DNA from: Parietichytrium sp. I65-24A
Taxonomy: Eukaryota > Sar > Bigyra > Thraustochytrida > Thraustochytriidae
Length of the DNA stretch: 64,000 bases
Direction: 5' to 3'
NCBI GenBank assembly: GCA_012862575.1
Contig: BLSF01000027.1
Span: 468,362 to 532,361, forward strand
The notes below the pieces were generated by a model. It saw nothing but the letters and a program-made list of their open reading frames with translations. It was not told the DNA's origin and ran no database searches. Within the stretch, counting starts at the first letter, position 1; every line of letters begins with the position of its first letter. Position numbers and translations under genes: made by a program. Below are positions 50,165 to 59,711 of the stretch, one piece after another.

Positions 50165-51454
50165 TTAGCCGTGCAATTTTTCTGTCCTCCGGAAGAGACT
50201 GTCCACCACGTTGCTCATCTCCTCCACTACATTGATTGAGGCCTCGTAGGTAGAGTCCGAGACTGGGTCGTCGAACACAATGAGCTCACCAGAGCCTTGG
50301 TCAAGGATACCATGGAAGCGTTTGTCCAAGATCATCTGCGACAGCCTAGTCTCGACAACTGGGAGGGCAAGATCGATGAGCTTGGCCACGTGAGCAATCT
50401 CTACCTTTGAAAATGGCTCGATAATACGCAACAAGTTTTGCTCCAGAAGCTTCGCCTGCAAGTCTTTGAGATGACGTTGAACGAGGTCATCGCTTGAGAC
50501 TTGATCGTTGAACTCCTTGAGCACTCCCTCAAACTCGTGAAGCGAGCGCTCCTTATAAGCCTTTGCGATGCTGCGCATGCAATCGATTTCTGGGCCGCTA
50601 AAATTGAGCGCGTTCTTCGAGTTGAGGATTCCGGGCACCTCGTCACCCTGGTTGTTCATAATCTTCGCCAAGAGCATGTACTTCAAGCAAGGCTTGGCTC
50701 GAGTGTCTCCTAAGGTCACGAAACCTTCAAATGCTTCGAAAAAGTACGAGTATGCTGTGCGAAAGTCTTTCTCTTCAGCATTCAGAATGCCACCCTGCAT
50801 GTCGATTTCACCTTGCAAAAGCGGGCCGACATAGATTGCGTTTGAAACTGAGCGAGCCGCAGTGAGCGAGGACTTGGAGCGAGGCACATTTCGCAGCGCA
50901 TGGTGAACTCTGGACTCGATGAGGAAAATCTCAACGAGAAGAGTTTTGTCATCTAGTTTTTTCACTTCCGTCTGGAGCTCTCCGAGGAGCTTCAGCGCAT
51001 CTGGGTACCGCCCTGTCACTAAATAGAGGTTTGCAAGACGGGTTTGAATCCTCTGTCGAAGAAACGCGCGCTTTTCGCGGATGCACCACTCGATGTATTC
51101 CTTGCAGAGGCTGATCTGCTCATCGCTTGTGTTTGGAATCTTGGCCATTGAGTCCACCACCGAGCGGACAATCTTGGCCGTTTTCGCCTTTGGCATGCTT
51201 GCGAATCGCGGCCGCACATCTGAAAGCAGTTTGATCAGGTCCTTCGTCTTGCCCAGCTTGGCATACAGGTCAGCCAGGTGGAAAATCGACCACTCTTGAA
51301 ACTTGGTTACTCCTTCAACCTCCGGATGGTCCTCATTCAGAATCTTCAAGTACTCCTGCACAGCCTTCTCTGGATTTTTCTTCGCCATCTCTGCCAACGC
51401 GTCAAACTCCTCGCGCTGCACGTCCTCCGCATCCTCCATTGTGTGGTCGGCCAT
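50165..51454 (-). CDS. 26S proteasome lid subunit Rpn6 (PSMD11)
   Basis: 429 residues, close to the 422-434 typical of Rpn6. It clamps the proteasome lid to the 20S core. The TPR-like solenoid occupies about 25-290, with characteristic blocks EWSIFHLADLYAKLGKTKDL and FLRQRIQTRLANLYL. The PCI domain (about 300-400) includes EIAHVAKLIDLALPVVETRL, LSQMILDKRFHGILDQGSG and a C-terminal helix that joins the lid helical bundle. Single exon. The start MADHTMEDAED is the only reasonable ATG. A CT/GA tract lies 85-110 bp upstream. Confidence 0.95.
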   Translation of the reverse strand: MADHTMEDAEDVQREEFDALAEMAKKNPEKAVQEYLKILNEDHPEVEGVTKFQEWSIFHLADLYAKLGKTKDLIKLLSDVRPRFASMPKAKTAKIVRSVVDSMAKIPNTSDEQISLCKEYIEWCIREKRAFLRQRIQTRLANLYLVTGRYPDALKLLGELQTEVKKLDDKTLLVEIFLIESRVHHALRNVPRSKSSLTAARSVSNAIYVGPLLQGEIDMQGGILNAEEKDFRTAYSYFFEAFEGFVTLGDTRAKPCLKYMLLAKIMNNQGDEVPGILNSKNALNFSGPEIDCMRSIAKAYKERSLHEFEGVLKEFNDQVSSDDLVQRHLKDLQAKLLEQNLLRIIEPFSKVEIAHVAKLIDLALPVVETRLSQMILDKRFHGILDQGSGELIVFDDPVSDSTYEASINVVEEMSNVVDSLFRRTEKLHG

Positions 51455-51530
51455 TTTTCCTCCTGCGGAACGAGTTAACCCGTCTCAACAAAGACAAAGT
51501 AACCCCGATGCCAAAAGCTTTCGAATCTTC

Positions 51531-51536
<6 letters not shown>

Positions 51537-51562
<26 letters not shown>
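51537..51562. repeat. (CT)n tract upstream of Rpn6
   Basis: About 26 bp, GA on the sense strand of the minus gene. Confidence 0.9.
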
Positions 51563-51892
51563 ATCGTCAATTCCGTTGCTGCTGATCACGCGCGCTGACA
51601 CCGTCTCTCAAGTCACGCTCTTTCGCACAACTCTTACGCTTGCAGCTTCCTCAACGTTCTCTGCTGATCTTGTTCCTTGGGTTCAGGTAGTTCCCTCCGA
51701 ATGCTCGCTTTTGTTCCTCGCACCATCACGCATATACCTCTAGGTTAGCTAGGAAGCTGTTGAGCACGGTAGAGTTCTACTACTTGAGTTGGGCTAGTTT
51801 TTGATTTTGAGAGTGTCTGTGGTGTCTTTGTATGCTTGATGGAATGGGAGAAAATGATTATTTTTATTCACAGACAAAAGGATCATTGCGAT

Positions 51893-52846
51893 TTAGACGC
51901 CTTGCACGAGAATCTCCATGTTGGGGCTCAGCATTGCTTTTGGTGAGAGACCAAGTTCGACGGAACGCTTGTAAACGCTCATGACGCTCTGAGGATGAAT
52001 GAGTTTGCCAGCGGTGGAGAGAGCAAGAATGGAGTTTCGCACTCGGCTGGTAGCAAGACGGGTCTCGCTGTCTATCCTGCGCTCAGCATGCTTCCTATTC
52101 TCAGTTTCCATGAAATCAGTCATTCTGCTCATCTCCACAACGGTCTCACCATCCGTTCGGCCAGCGACCTCCACGCGAGCCGCAGTAAGCCAGATTCTTC
52201 CGTTTAATCCAAAAATTGCGTCTACGCCGCACGGCAAGCTCACAAAATGCTGCGAAAGTCTCTTCACTAAGCTTGGAGACACTGTGAGCAACATTCCATT
52301 CTCCAACTTGCCATACCGCATACTCCGCGTGTGTATCGCCATGCCTCCATAGTTGTAAAACGACGAGACTTCCGCGCTAACGAGATCTCCTTCAGCAAAG
52401 ACCGCGCGCATCTGCAGCTGGTCTTCGAGGGTGCGACGACGAAGTGCTCCACCAGGCAAGTTGATCGACCCAAGCATTAGCACGCCAAGCTGCCTTGACC
52501 CTAAATCTACCCGCCATTGCTTATTGCCAACTTCTACGACTCTTCCAACTACGACGTCACCCACATCGCCGCTGTACCTGCTCTGCGCTGGCTTGACGGA
52601 AATGAGCTTGTTCACTCTGAGCACCACACCGGCAACGGAGGCCACTAGCCGAGTGTTGCTGTTCGTTCCATCATCGTCCAAAAGCTCGTCCTTCTCGTCT
52701 GAATCGCTTCGGTTCTTTCTCGTCTCGAGATACGTTCCGTGGCCTCTCAAAAATCCGCTTCCCGAAGCAATTCCCTCTCCTGGAACCACCACGAACGCGC
52801 TGTCAACATTTGCAAGAATCTCCTCCAGCTGCTCCTCGTCATCCAT
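51893..52846 (-). CDS. Exosome cap subunit Rrp4 (EXOSC2)
   Basis: 317 residues from the ATG at 52846 (MDDEEQLEEI). The frame is open to 53035, but the extra 63 residues are unlike Rrp4. RNA-binding cap subunit of the 3'-5' RNA exosome in nucleus and cytoplasm. N-terminal domain with VVPGEGIASGSGFLRGHGTY (the Rrp4 signature PG...GxGT). S1 domain with SRYSGDVGDVVVGRVVEV and WRVDLGSRQLGVLML. KH-like part with FGLNGRIWLT. It carries an insertion of about 20 acidic residues between the N-terminal domain and the S1 domain (KNRSDSDEKDELLDDDG). Minus strand, 439 bp downstream of the Rpn6 start. Confidence 0.93.
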   Translation of the reverse strand: MDDEEQLEEILANVDSAFVVVPGEGIASGSGFLRGHGTYLETRKNRSDSDEKDELLDDDGTNSNTRLVASVAGVVLRVNKLISVKPAQSRYSGDVGDVVVGRVVEVGNKQWRVDLGSRQLGVLMLGSINLPGGALRRRTLEDQLQMRAVFAEGDLVSAEVSSFYNYGGMAIHTRSMRYGKLENGMLLTVSPSLVKRLSQHFVSLPCGVDAIFGLNGRIWLTAARVEVAGRTDGETVVEMSRMTDFMETENRKHAERRIDSETRLATSRVRNSILALSTAGKLIHPQSVMSVYKRSVELGLSPKAMLSPNMEILVQGV

Positions 52847-53360
52847 GGTCCTAAACCAACGCTCACTTGACGCTCCTTGCGCGGTGGGTGACAACTTGTA
52901 GCTCCTTCCTCTATTTTGTTTGACAGGTCTGGCGCTTGAAATGTGGCCTTGGGGGAGCGCCTCACCAATCCGCTGGGCTCGCGACTTGTCGGGTGTGCAA
53001 CAAATCGCGTCTTCTCCACCACCACATACCACCACATACCACCACTCACCGATGGTTGCGGCAACTCTCGTAACGAGTGGGGTAGGGTGACGCGAAACAG
53101 CAAGTGGATACTTGGTTGCACACCATCACACTGGCACTTTCTACATCTTTCTATGAAGAGCGGCTACAATGGCGAGTTACATGATGAAAGATAACTTACT
53201 GTTAGATAAGTTCAGTACTCGAGTACACAGCCAGCCAGCTCAGGCACCCCACCATGGCAGGCTTTACAGCTGCTCACTGTCGTTCGCCATCGCTGGAACG
53301 CAACGCAGGATACTCAGGATGTTCAAGATTGGCATGAATTCACATATAGTACATTTGTAA

Positions 53361-54962
53361 TTACATCAACGCCGTAGATAGTCCATCTTTACGTTGGAGT
53401 TTGAGTGCCCGACTTTGCAGGGGCAACACTCTCTTCAGATTGTTAAAAGTATCTAGGGCTGCTGTTACCTTTTGGTCCAGCTCCCTCAAGCAGTCAACAT
53501 CAAGCAGTCTATATTCTTCCGAATCGATTTGCCTCTGCATAGTATCAACCAGTTCTTTGCCCTTCTCTACAATGGCTTCCAAAAATTCCGCCCTCGATTT
53601 CTTTCGGGATTTCGTTGCTGGGTCCTTTTCTCGGTTAATCAATTGAGCGTCAAGATTATGCTCAATTCCGCACGTGTGCTCGTACTGGCACGGTAGATCT
53701 AAACACAACAAGGGGCTATTTGAAAAGCGAAGAGCGTAAACGACGATATCGCAGGACGGCATTCCCTCAAACTTATCAGCCAAAGTATGCCTTGTTCTGC
53801 TGAGAAATGCAAACGTTTCGCTGTGTTCGACTTGATCTTCGATCTCGTGCCATGCCTCGTCGCTCAAATGATCTTTTCTAATCTTATCTTGTCTGATCGC
53901 TTCTACCACTCGGCGAACTGCTTCATAACCGGCACCAACCTTCTCCTGGAGCAGCAGATGCCTTTCATCGCGGCTCAATAAGCTGTCCTCGTCCGCACCA
54001 CTCTCCGCTGCATGCTCACTAAGAGCGAAAAACGCTTCGTACACAGAGCGACAGTCGTCCTCAATAATTGCCTTTAGATCTTGAAATATACCCGAGCATA
54101 TTCTGGCTGCAACAGCCGCACGCCGGAGACTTTTCTCCTTTCCGCACCACAAACCACCAATTTTGTGTTTCTGCAGGCCCCTGCCTTGCATCAGCTGTTT
54201 TTTTGCAAGACTTAGAATGCGTTTCAAAAGCAAAATGTCATGTGTATCGATGCGCCACTTCTTGATGATGTCCCGAGTGCTGCGAAAATGTTGTGTGTTT
54301 GTAGACCTACAGACAAGCGTGCGCGTTGTCGTTTTGATATCCTCGTCCGGAGACAACACTTTGTCTATCGCAGCAAGGTCTCGCATGCACGTAGCTTTCC
54401 GCATTGCTTTGAGCTTGTCTTGTATCTCGAGCTTTTCGCTTTCGCTGAGAGAGTCGCGCCATAGAACCTTGATGCTTCCAGGTTCGATTGAGCGGCCCGC
54501 GTCCCCACCTCCTTTCGCACAGCCAAATTTGCACCAAAGTTTAGATTCCAGCGCCAGATCAGAAGAGCCGCGGGATATTCCCAGCAAGTCTAGGATCCGC
54601 GACCTCAAGATATTCAGGGCATCGCTCTTTGCCCCTAGTTCCCGTTCACAGATTACTTGGGATTGAAGCACGCTCTTGATGGCCCCGCCCTTGGAAACAG
54701 TCTTCCCCCTCTCATTCACCATCGAGAGATCCAAGTCCAGAGCAGTGAACGCCCGTTCCAGGTCAACGTTTGAGTCGAACAGCAACCGAACCCGTTTCTC
54801 CCCTTTCCCTTTCCTCCTGTTCGACACATACTGAAACGCGAGCTTGGCCGTGCCGTCCACACGACCTAAAATACTTTCCAACGTCTTGCCGCTACTAGCT
54901 TGGACAGGAAGCACGTCCAAGCCCGGAGCATTCGCTTGCTCCTCGCAATCTGGCCCCACCAT
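53361..54962 (-). CDS. Unrecognised 533-residue protein
   Basis: A single long frame with no family I recognise. Mostly helical and Lys/Arg/Glu-rich. Cysteines cluster loosely at about 145-150, 190-200 and 440-450 (LPCQYEHTCGIEH) without forming a standard zinc finger. The C-terminal 80 residues look like a coiled coil (FLEAIVEKGKELVDTMQRQI). No signal peptide or membrane segment. The codon use resembles its neighbours and the minus strand continues the run, so it is probably a real gene. The true start could be internal. Confidence 0.7.
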   Translation of the reverse strand: MVGPDCEEQANAPGLDVLPVQASSGKTLESILGRVDGTAKLAFQYVSNRRKGKGEKRVRLLFDSNVDLERAFTALDLDLSMVNERGKTVSKGGAIKSVLQSQVICERELGAKSDALNILRSRILDLLGISRGSSDLALESKLWCKFGCAKGGGDAGRSIEPGSIKVLWRDSLSESEKLEIQDKLKAMRKATCMRDLAAIDKVLSPDEDIKTTTRTLVCRSTNTQHFRSTRDIIKKWRIDTHDILLLKRILSLAKKQLMQGRGLQKHKIGGLWCGKEKSLRRAAVAARICSGIFQDLKAIIEDDCRSVYEAFFALSEHAAESGADEDSLLSRDERHLLLQEKVGAGYEAVRRVVEAIRQDKIRKDHLSDEAWHEIEDQVEHSETFAFLSRTRHTLADKFEGMPSCDIVVYALRFSNSPLLCLDLPCQYEHTCGIEHNLDAQLINREKDPATKSRKKSRAEFLEAIVEKGKELVDTMQRQIDSEEYRLLDVDCLRELDQKVTAALDTFNNLKRVLPLQSRALKLQRKDGLSTALM

Positions 54963-55371
54963 ATGGCACCCGCCCTCCTTGGCTCGGATCTATCAATGCT
55001 TTCCCACAGTGGCCTCAGCGGCCTGGCCTCACTCTCACACAACTCACACATCTCTCACAACATCTCACAAATCTCTCAACCAACTCTGGAGTTTCTGGAG
55101 TCTCCGGAGACGAGGGTCACGGCCTCTCGAGTGACGGTGACTCCTTTGTCACGTTTAATCGTTAGTCGCATGTCGCCAAGTTCCGTCACAGTAGGAACAG
55201 TAGGTCGAACGCAACCAAATTCGCTTCCATCACGAAGACGTGCATGTTTTACTCTAGTGCCATCTACGGACAAACGTAGTGGAATTTGAATTATTTTCTT
55301 GTAAAGCCACGTGTGTAAAGCCGCAAGATTTTTGAATTTCTTTTCCAAATCAGTGCTGGTGCCACAGTCAA

Positions 55372-55383
55372 ACTGACTGTGAA
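55372..55383 (-). promoter_or_regulatory. Intergenic 12-mer TTCACAGTCAGT, copy 3 (inverted)
   Basis: Exact copy about 140 bp upstream of the glutaredoxin start. The downstream bases AGAAAG extend the match with the site at 33059-33073. Confidence 0.42.
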
Positions 55384-55448
55384 AGAAAGCAAATCATCTC
55401 TCTGACAACGCAGCGCGAGTACGGGCGAGCGACAAGTGGCAGCTGGGA

Positions 55449-55501
55449 AGGAAGGAAGGAAGGAAGGAAGCGAGGAGCGAGCGAGCGAGAGAGAGAGAGA
55501 T
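55449..55501. repeat. (GGAA)n and (GA)n tracts upstream of glutaredoxin
   Basis: Five to six GGAA units (55449-55471), then a pure GA run (55489-55501) ending 20 bp before the ATG. Confidence 0.9.
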
Positions 55502-55520
55502 AAAGAAAGAGAGAAGAAAG

Positions 55521-55811
55521 ATGATTCTGGTGTACAGCAAGGACGGATGCAAGTACTGCACGATGGCGAAAGAGTTTCTGAAGGAGAACAACATTCCCTT
55601 TGAAGAGACCAAACTGGACCCTCAGGCGGAGGACTACATCGAGAAGAGGGACAAGCTCATCGCTGCGACTAGCCACAAGACCTTTCCCTGGGTGTTTGCT
55701 GGGCAGAAATTTATTGGTGGGTACACCGACCTTGTTCACTCCTTCAACACCGGTGAGCTGCACAATGTGCTCAGACAAGCCGGAATCGAAATCGAGGAGC
55801 CTGATTTCTAA
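55521..55811 (+). CDS. Dithiol glutaredoxin
   Basis: 96 residues, a single-domain glutaredoxin. Active site C10-K-Y-C13 in place of the usual CPYC, so it is a dithiol type with Lys at the second position. The cis-Pro motif is TFPWVFAGQKFIGG, followed by YTDL, where glutathione binds. Reduces disulfides and protein-glutathione mixed disulfides using glutathione. No targeting sequence, so cytosolic. Start fixed by the length of the fold. Confidence 0.92.
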   Translation: MILVYSKDGCKYCTMAKEFLKENNIPFEETKLDPQAEDYIEKRDKLIAATSHKTFPWVFAGQKFIGGYTDLVHSFNTGELHNVLRQAGIEIEEPDF

Positions 55812-55978
55812 ATAATGGAGAGTGTCGTCGTCTTCATGGCGCACCCTGCGTTCTTAAAGTGTATGTACGAAAGTGGAAGGACGAGGCAGTAGCTTGAAGG
55901 TAGAAGTAATCCAAGGGCAACATATTTCATGCAATTCATTTCCTTTATTTTCAAACAGGGCAAGTGTATTATCAATGC

Positions 55979-57049
55979 TCACTCTTCAACGCCTCGCTTC
56001 AAAAGTAGCTCTACGCAACCCTCTCGCTTCCAGCCTCTCGCAAGCTCCAGGGCCGTCTTCCCTGCGGCTGATCGAATCCCAGCACTTGCTCCACGATCAA
56101 GCAGCGTGCCGAGAACCAAGTCGTGTCCACGAGCACATGCAAGGTGAACAGGGGTAGCACCGTCCACATCGAGCAGGTCTAGCTGCCCGTTCTCTGCACA
56201 ACTGTGGTCGCCAAGAATGATTGCTATTATCGTTTGACAAGCCTCAACGTTGCCTTCACGCGCTGCTAGGTGCAGCGGATGCCTATTGGAGGTGTCCCGG
56301 CTACTTTCGTCCGAAGAGTCCGGAAGCGGCATCCACTCCTGAAGCGCTTGGAGGAAATCAGCATGGTTTTGCATTGCCGCTTCATGCCACAACGTTGTGC
56401 CAACAGAGTCCCTCGCGTGAAGGTCAGCGCCATGCTCCGCCAGCATGCGCAAAATTTCAATGCCGCCGATCATAGCTGCTGCGTGGCACGGAGTTCGGCT
56501 GTTCTTGTTCTTGACATTCACTTCGGCGCCGCAATCTAACAAGAGGCGCACCAATTCGGGAGATCCGTTGCGGCACGCCAAATATAAGCTTGCACTGCCC
56601 TCCTTGTTGCGTTCCGTCAGTGAAGTTTTTCTCTCGTCCTCAGTCATACGTGCAAGAAACAGCTTGACGGCGTCGATGCGGCCGTTTTCGCAGCAGTACA
56701 TGAAAGGCGTCCAATCGTTGTACTTTGTGGGATTCACCATGGCGCCAGCGTCGAGCAGTGCGGAAATACACTCGCAGGACCCTTTCCAAGCGGCCTCGTG
56801 CAGAGCTGTCTTGTATAGGGCATTCGTCGCGTCCACGTCCACGCCAAGGTCGATGGCCCATTTCACAATCTCGCCATGGCCGCCCCTTGCGGCTCTGTGC
56901 AACAAAGAATCTCCTGCCGGGTCCCGCAAACCCACCACTTGCACTCGAGACTCCAAGCTGGAGTCCACTGCTGCGAGCAGATCTTCCACCGGCCCGTGTT
57001 GCGCCAATGACATGATCCTCTTCAGCGCCTTCTTCCCGAGCGAGTCCAT
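55979..57049 (-). CDS. Ankyrin-repeat protein
   Basis: 356 residues from the ATG at 57049 (MDSLGKKAL); an ATG seven codons earlier is also possible. About eight ankyrin repeats fill nearly the whole chain from residue 45, with clear units such as DSLLHRAARGGHGEIVKWAI, KTALHEAAWKGS, TPCHAAAMIGGIEILRMLAE, HPLHLAAREGNVEACQTI and TPVHLACARGHDLVLGTLLD. No additional catalytic or membrane domain. A protein-protein interaction scaffold; the partner is unknown. Confidence 0.9.
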   Translation of the reverse strand: MDSLGKKALKRIMSLAQHGPVEDLLAAVDSSLESRVQVVGLRDPAGDSLLHRAARGGHGEIVKWAIDLGVDVDATNALYKTALHEAAWKGSCECISALLDAGAMVNPTKYNDWTPFMYCCENGRIDAVKLFLARMTEDERKTSLTERNKEGSASLYLACRNGSPELVRLLLDCGAEVNVKNKNSRTPCHAAAMIGGIEILRMLAEHGADLHARDSVGTTLWHEAAMQNHADFLQALQEWMPLPDSSDESSRDTSNRHPLHLAAREGNVEACQTIIAIILGDHSCAENGQLDLLDVDGATPVHLACARGHDLVLGTLLDRGASAGIRSAAGKTALELARGWKREGCVELLLKRGVEE

Positions 57050-57942
57050 CTTTTGTTCCGTGCTTTTCACTCTCGCATTCGCACCTTCGGCAACTCCCGA
57101 CTCTCTCCAGTCAACTTTATCAACTCTCCATTCTCTCCATTCTCACAATTCTCACCATTCTCCAAGCACTTAAATCCCAACACTTCAATCAATCTCCCAC
57201 ACATAATTTCTTCTATAATTTCCCGCACAGACGTTACTACTGCGACACGGTTCGCGTCACAGTTGCGTCCCTGTGACGAGCCTCGTTCCACTCTTTCTTA
57301 GTCCTGCTCTTCCAATCAGCTCTAAGCCTAGCACTCCCGCTGCCCAAGTATTGGACTTGGGCTTCGGCCAGTCACTGCGGCCCCTCCATGACGGGCGAGC
57401 TGGACGGATGAACAGAGGAACCTACATTTGTTCCGAATTTGTCCGTTGCAAGGTCTTGCAACTCACGGCTTCATGTTTGGTCAAAGTCGCACTCTAGTTC
57501 GTCACACATGCCATGGCCGCCGAGTCGACGTTGTAGCTGATCCTCTCGACAAGGAGATACGAGTCGTCTCGATGTTAACATCTTGAGAAAAGTACAGACA
57601 GATCTGCGAACCAACCGAAGACCTCTTGGAGGTAGCAGCTAAGTAATAAGGGACTGTTCTTCTTCGGGACTGTAGCATGGCCCTGCCGAAGTGTACCGAA
57701 TGGGCGGTAGCCTTGCATTTGATCAGTGTAGCTGCCATTGTAAGTCGCTGAGAAATAGTGTATAGATCCGCTCAACTTGTCGTTTCCGATCCGTGGGTTT
57801 GACAGTCAAGGCGGTTGCTTCGGTGGTTCGGTCAGGACGGTCTGCGGAAGACGGCAGCGGAGTCATCTCGCAGTCGAGATCTGGGAGGCAGAGCCGGGGC
57901 AGAACGTGCGGACGTCTTTAGGTGCAAAGTCCAAGAGCAAGG
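57050..57942. other. Divergent intergenic region between the ankyrin gene and IQUB
   Basis: Contains TTCTCACAATTCTCACCATTCTC-like repeats at about 57128-57162. No gene seen. Confidence 0.5.
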
Positions 57943-59490
57943 ATGGACGAAAGTAAGACGATGGACGAGTCGAAGGTGGGAGAGCATAACGAGGAGAAAG
58001 CCTCGGACGAGTACGAGGTGAACGAAGGCAAGCTCGCGGACGATGAAGAAGAGGAAGAGGTGACTCTGAGGATTCTGCTCCAACCGAGTGGGTATCCGCA
58101 TGTAGTCTCGGCGCCAAAATCTTGCACTGTTGATGAGCTTAAAGAGAAAATCGCTGTTGACTTACAAGTGCGGGTGGAAAATATGGTGCTGAGCGGGTCC
58201 AGTTTAGAAAACATGCGCGATCTTGGGCACCTAACCACAGATGGAGAAGAACACCCAGTAACTCTTCTGATTCAAGAGTCTGTTGACGAGGAGTCTTCTC
58301 AGTATAGAATGCCAGACAAACTCGATGTCGTGGTGCATTTTGACGAAGAAGACAGGCCTTCGAAAACAATTACACTCTCAATATACCGAGAGGATCTCGA
58401 CTCCCGAAAAGCGTACCTTGGGGGTTATCGCAACAAGAACAACGGGGTGGTGTACCATCACGCAGCAACACAGAGCGATCTCGGCAGGTCGAAGAAAGCG
58501 CAGGAGAAGTTAGCGTCCACCAAATATACGCGCGAAACTCAAACCGCGGTTGTCTTAAGCCGCTCGAGCCAGACGAAGAAGGAAAACGGAACTCAAATGG
58601 CTCGCCCGGACTTGTACTTGGACACTTCGAAGGACAAGTACCTCGAACCAAAGGAATATTTTGACTCTGCTCAGCTGCATGCTCTGAGGGTCCGCTCAAC
58701 CATCACCCTGCAACGCTACTGGCGCGGCTACGTCGCGAGGTTGAGGGCTTATGAGCTCAGGAAAGAGAAAATCGAGAGACAGGAAGAACAGCGACGCTTG
58801 CAAGAACAGGCTGCCTTGGAAGAAAAGGAGCAACATAGACTGGAGGTGGAGAGACGGATGAATCCTTCGACCGTGGCAGACTTCGAAATATTGTACAATG
58901 AGCTGGAAAACTGGCGTCAGCATGAAACCATTCGCATCAACTCCACTCCGGACATCAGCGAAAAGACCAGACTCAAGCAGCTTGAAGAGCTTCTCCACAA
59001 AGAGACCAAGCTCCTCCAGACCATTGACAGATTGAAGATCACCGCAAACGAGAAAAACCGGCAGAAACGAATCAATAAAGTTTTGAGTATGATGGCTGCC
59101 CCAAAGAAGTGGGAGATGTCCGATGGAGACGTCGCTCTTGTACACACACCGTTTACCGCTCGGGCAAAGGAGCTCATGGAACTCTACGAAGGTCTGAACA
59201 CAAATGGTCTCTCGGTGGATGAGAGGCTGGATATCCTTCTTCACGTCAAATGGACCGTTCGGGAGTTTGACTGTGACCTGACTCGAGATCTTGTAGATCT
59301 CATTGACCGCGAGGCAGATCTGCTCAATCGTGGCCGTCCAGAGAAGCTGATGACCGGGCTAAGAAAGCGAATCTCCACTCTATTCCTTCACTTTATCGAG
59401 ACGCCTGACTTCAACCCGGAGGCGGCTAGATTTCAACAGGTACCGCAAGAGCTGATCAATCGCCCGCAGATCGCTCCAAAGCTCAAATAA
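57943..59490 (+). CDS. IQUB-like ciliary protein, lacking the usual C-terminal domain
   Basis: 515 residues from the ATG at 57943. Acidic N-terminus, ubiquitin-like domain (about 39-115), a conserved block with YLGGYRNKNNGVVYHHAATQ (about 160-180), then an IQ motif LQRYWRGYVARLR (about 255) for calmodulin binding and a coiled coil (265-310). A long helical region ends in LIDREADLLNRGRP and the block LFLHFIETPDFNPEAARF. The order and several blocks match IQUB, a conserved axonemal (radial spoke-associated) protein of motile cilia. Vertebrate IQUB is about 790 residues and continues past FNPEAARF with a Cys-rich segment. Here the stop comes 18 residues later and no continuation is visible before the next gene. 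Confidence 0.88.
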   Translation: MDESKTMDESKVGEHNEEKASDEYEVNEGKLADDEEEEEVTLRILLQPSGYPHVVSAPKSCTVDELKEKIAVDLQVRVENMVLSGSSLENMRDLGHLTTDGEEHPVTLLIQESVDEESSQYRMPDKLDVVVHFDEEDRPSKTITLSIYREDLDSRKAYLGGYRNKNNGVVYHHAATQSDLGRSKKAQEKLASTKYTRETQTAVVLSRSSQTKKENGTQMARPDLYLDTSKDKYLEPKEYFDSAQLHALRVRSTITLQRYWRGYVARLRAYELRKEKIERQEEQRRLQEQAALEEKEQHRLEVERRMNPSTVADFEILYNELENWRQHETIRINSTPDISEKTRLKQLEELLHKETKLLQTIDRLKITANEKNRQKRINKVLSMMAAPKKWEMSDGDVALVHTPFTARAKELMELYEGLNTNGLSVDERLDILLHVKWTVREFDCDLTRDLVDLIDREADLLNRGRPEKLMTGLRKRISTLFLHFIETPDFNPEAARFQQVPQELINRPQIAPKLK

Positions 59491-59711
59491 CTTATTGAAC
59501 AACAACTAAAGAAGGTGTTTGTGTTTACAGTTAACTTTTCGCTTCTTGCAAAACATCCAACGGTGGCTACAATCAAAGCGAAGAATATGCCACACAATTG
59601 GTTGCACACATTTTTGCGAGGCAGATTCCGCTCACATGAAGGGGATCTGCACAGCATTTCTAACCTATTCTAAAAGAGAAAAAGTATGAAAGATTCGGAA
59701 GGGTATGATCT

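Larger units (their letters stand above)
54963..55520. other. Divergent promoter region of the unrecognised gene and glutaredoxin
   Basis: Contains a CTCACACAACTCACAC repeat area at about 55030-55075, 12-mer copy 3 (55372-55383), (GGAA)n at 55449-55471 and (GA)n at 55489-55501 immediately before the glutaredoxin start. Confidence 0.6.
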
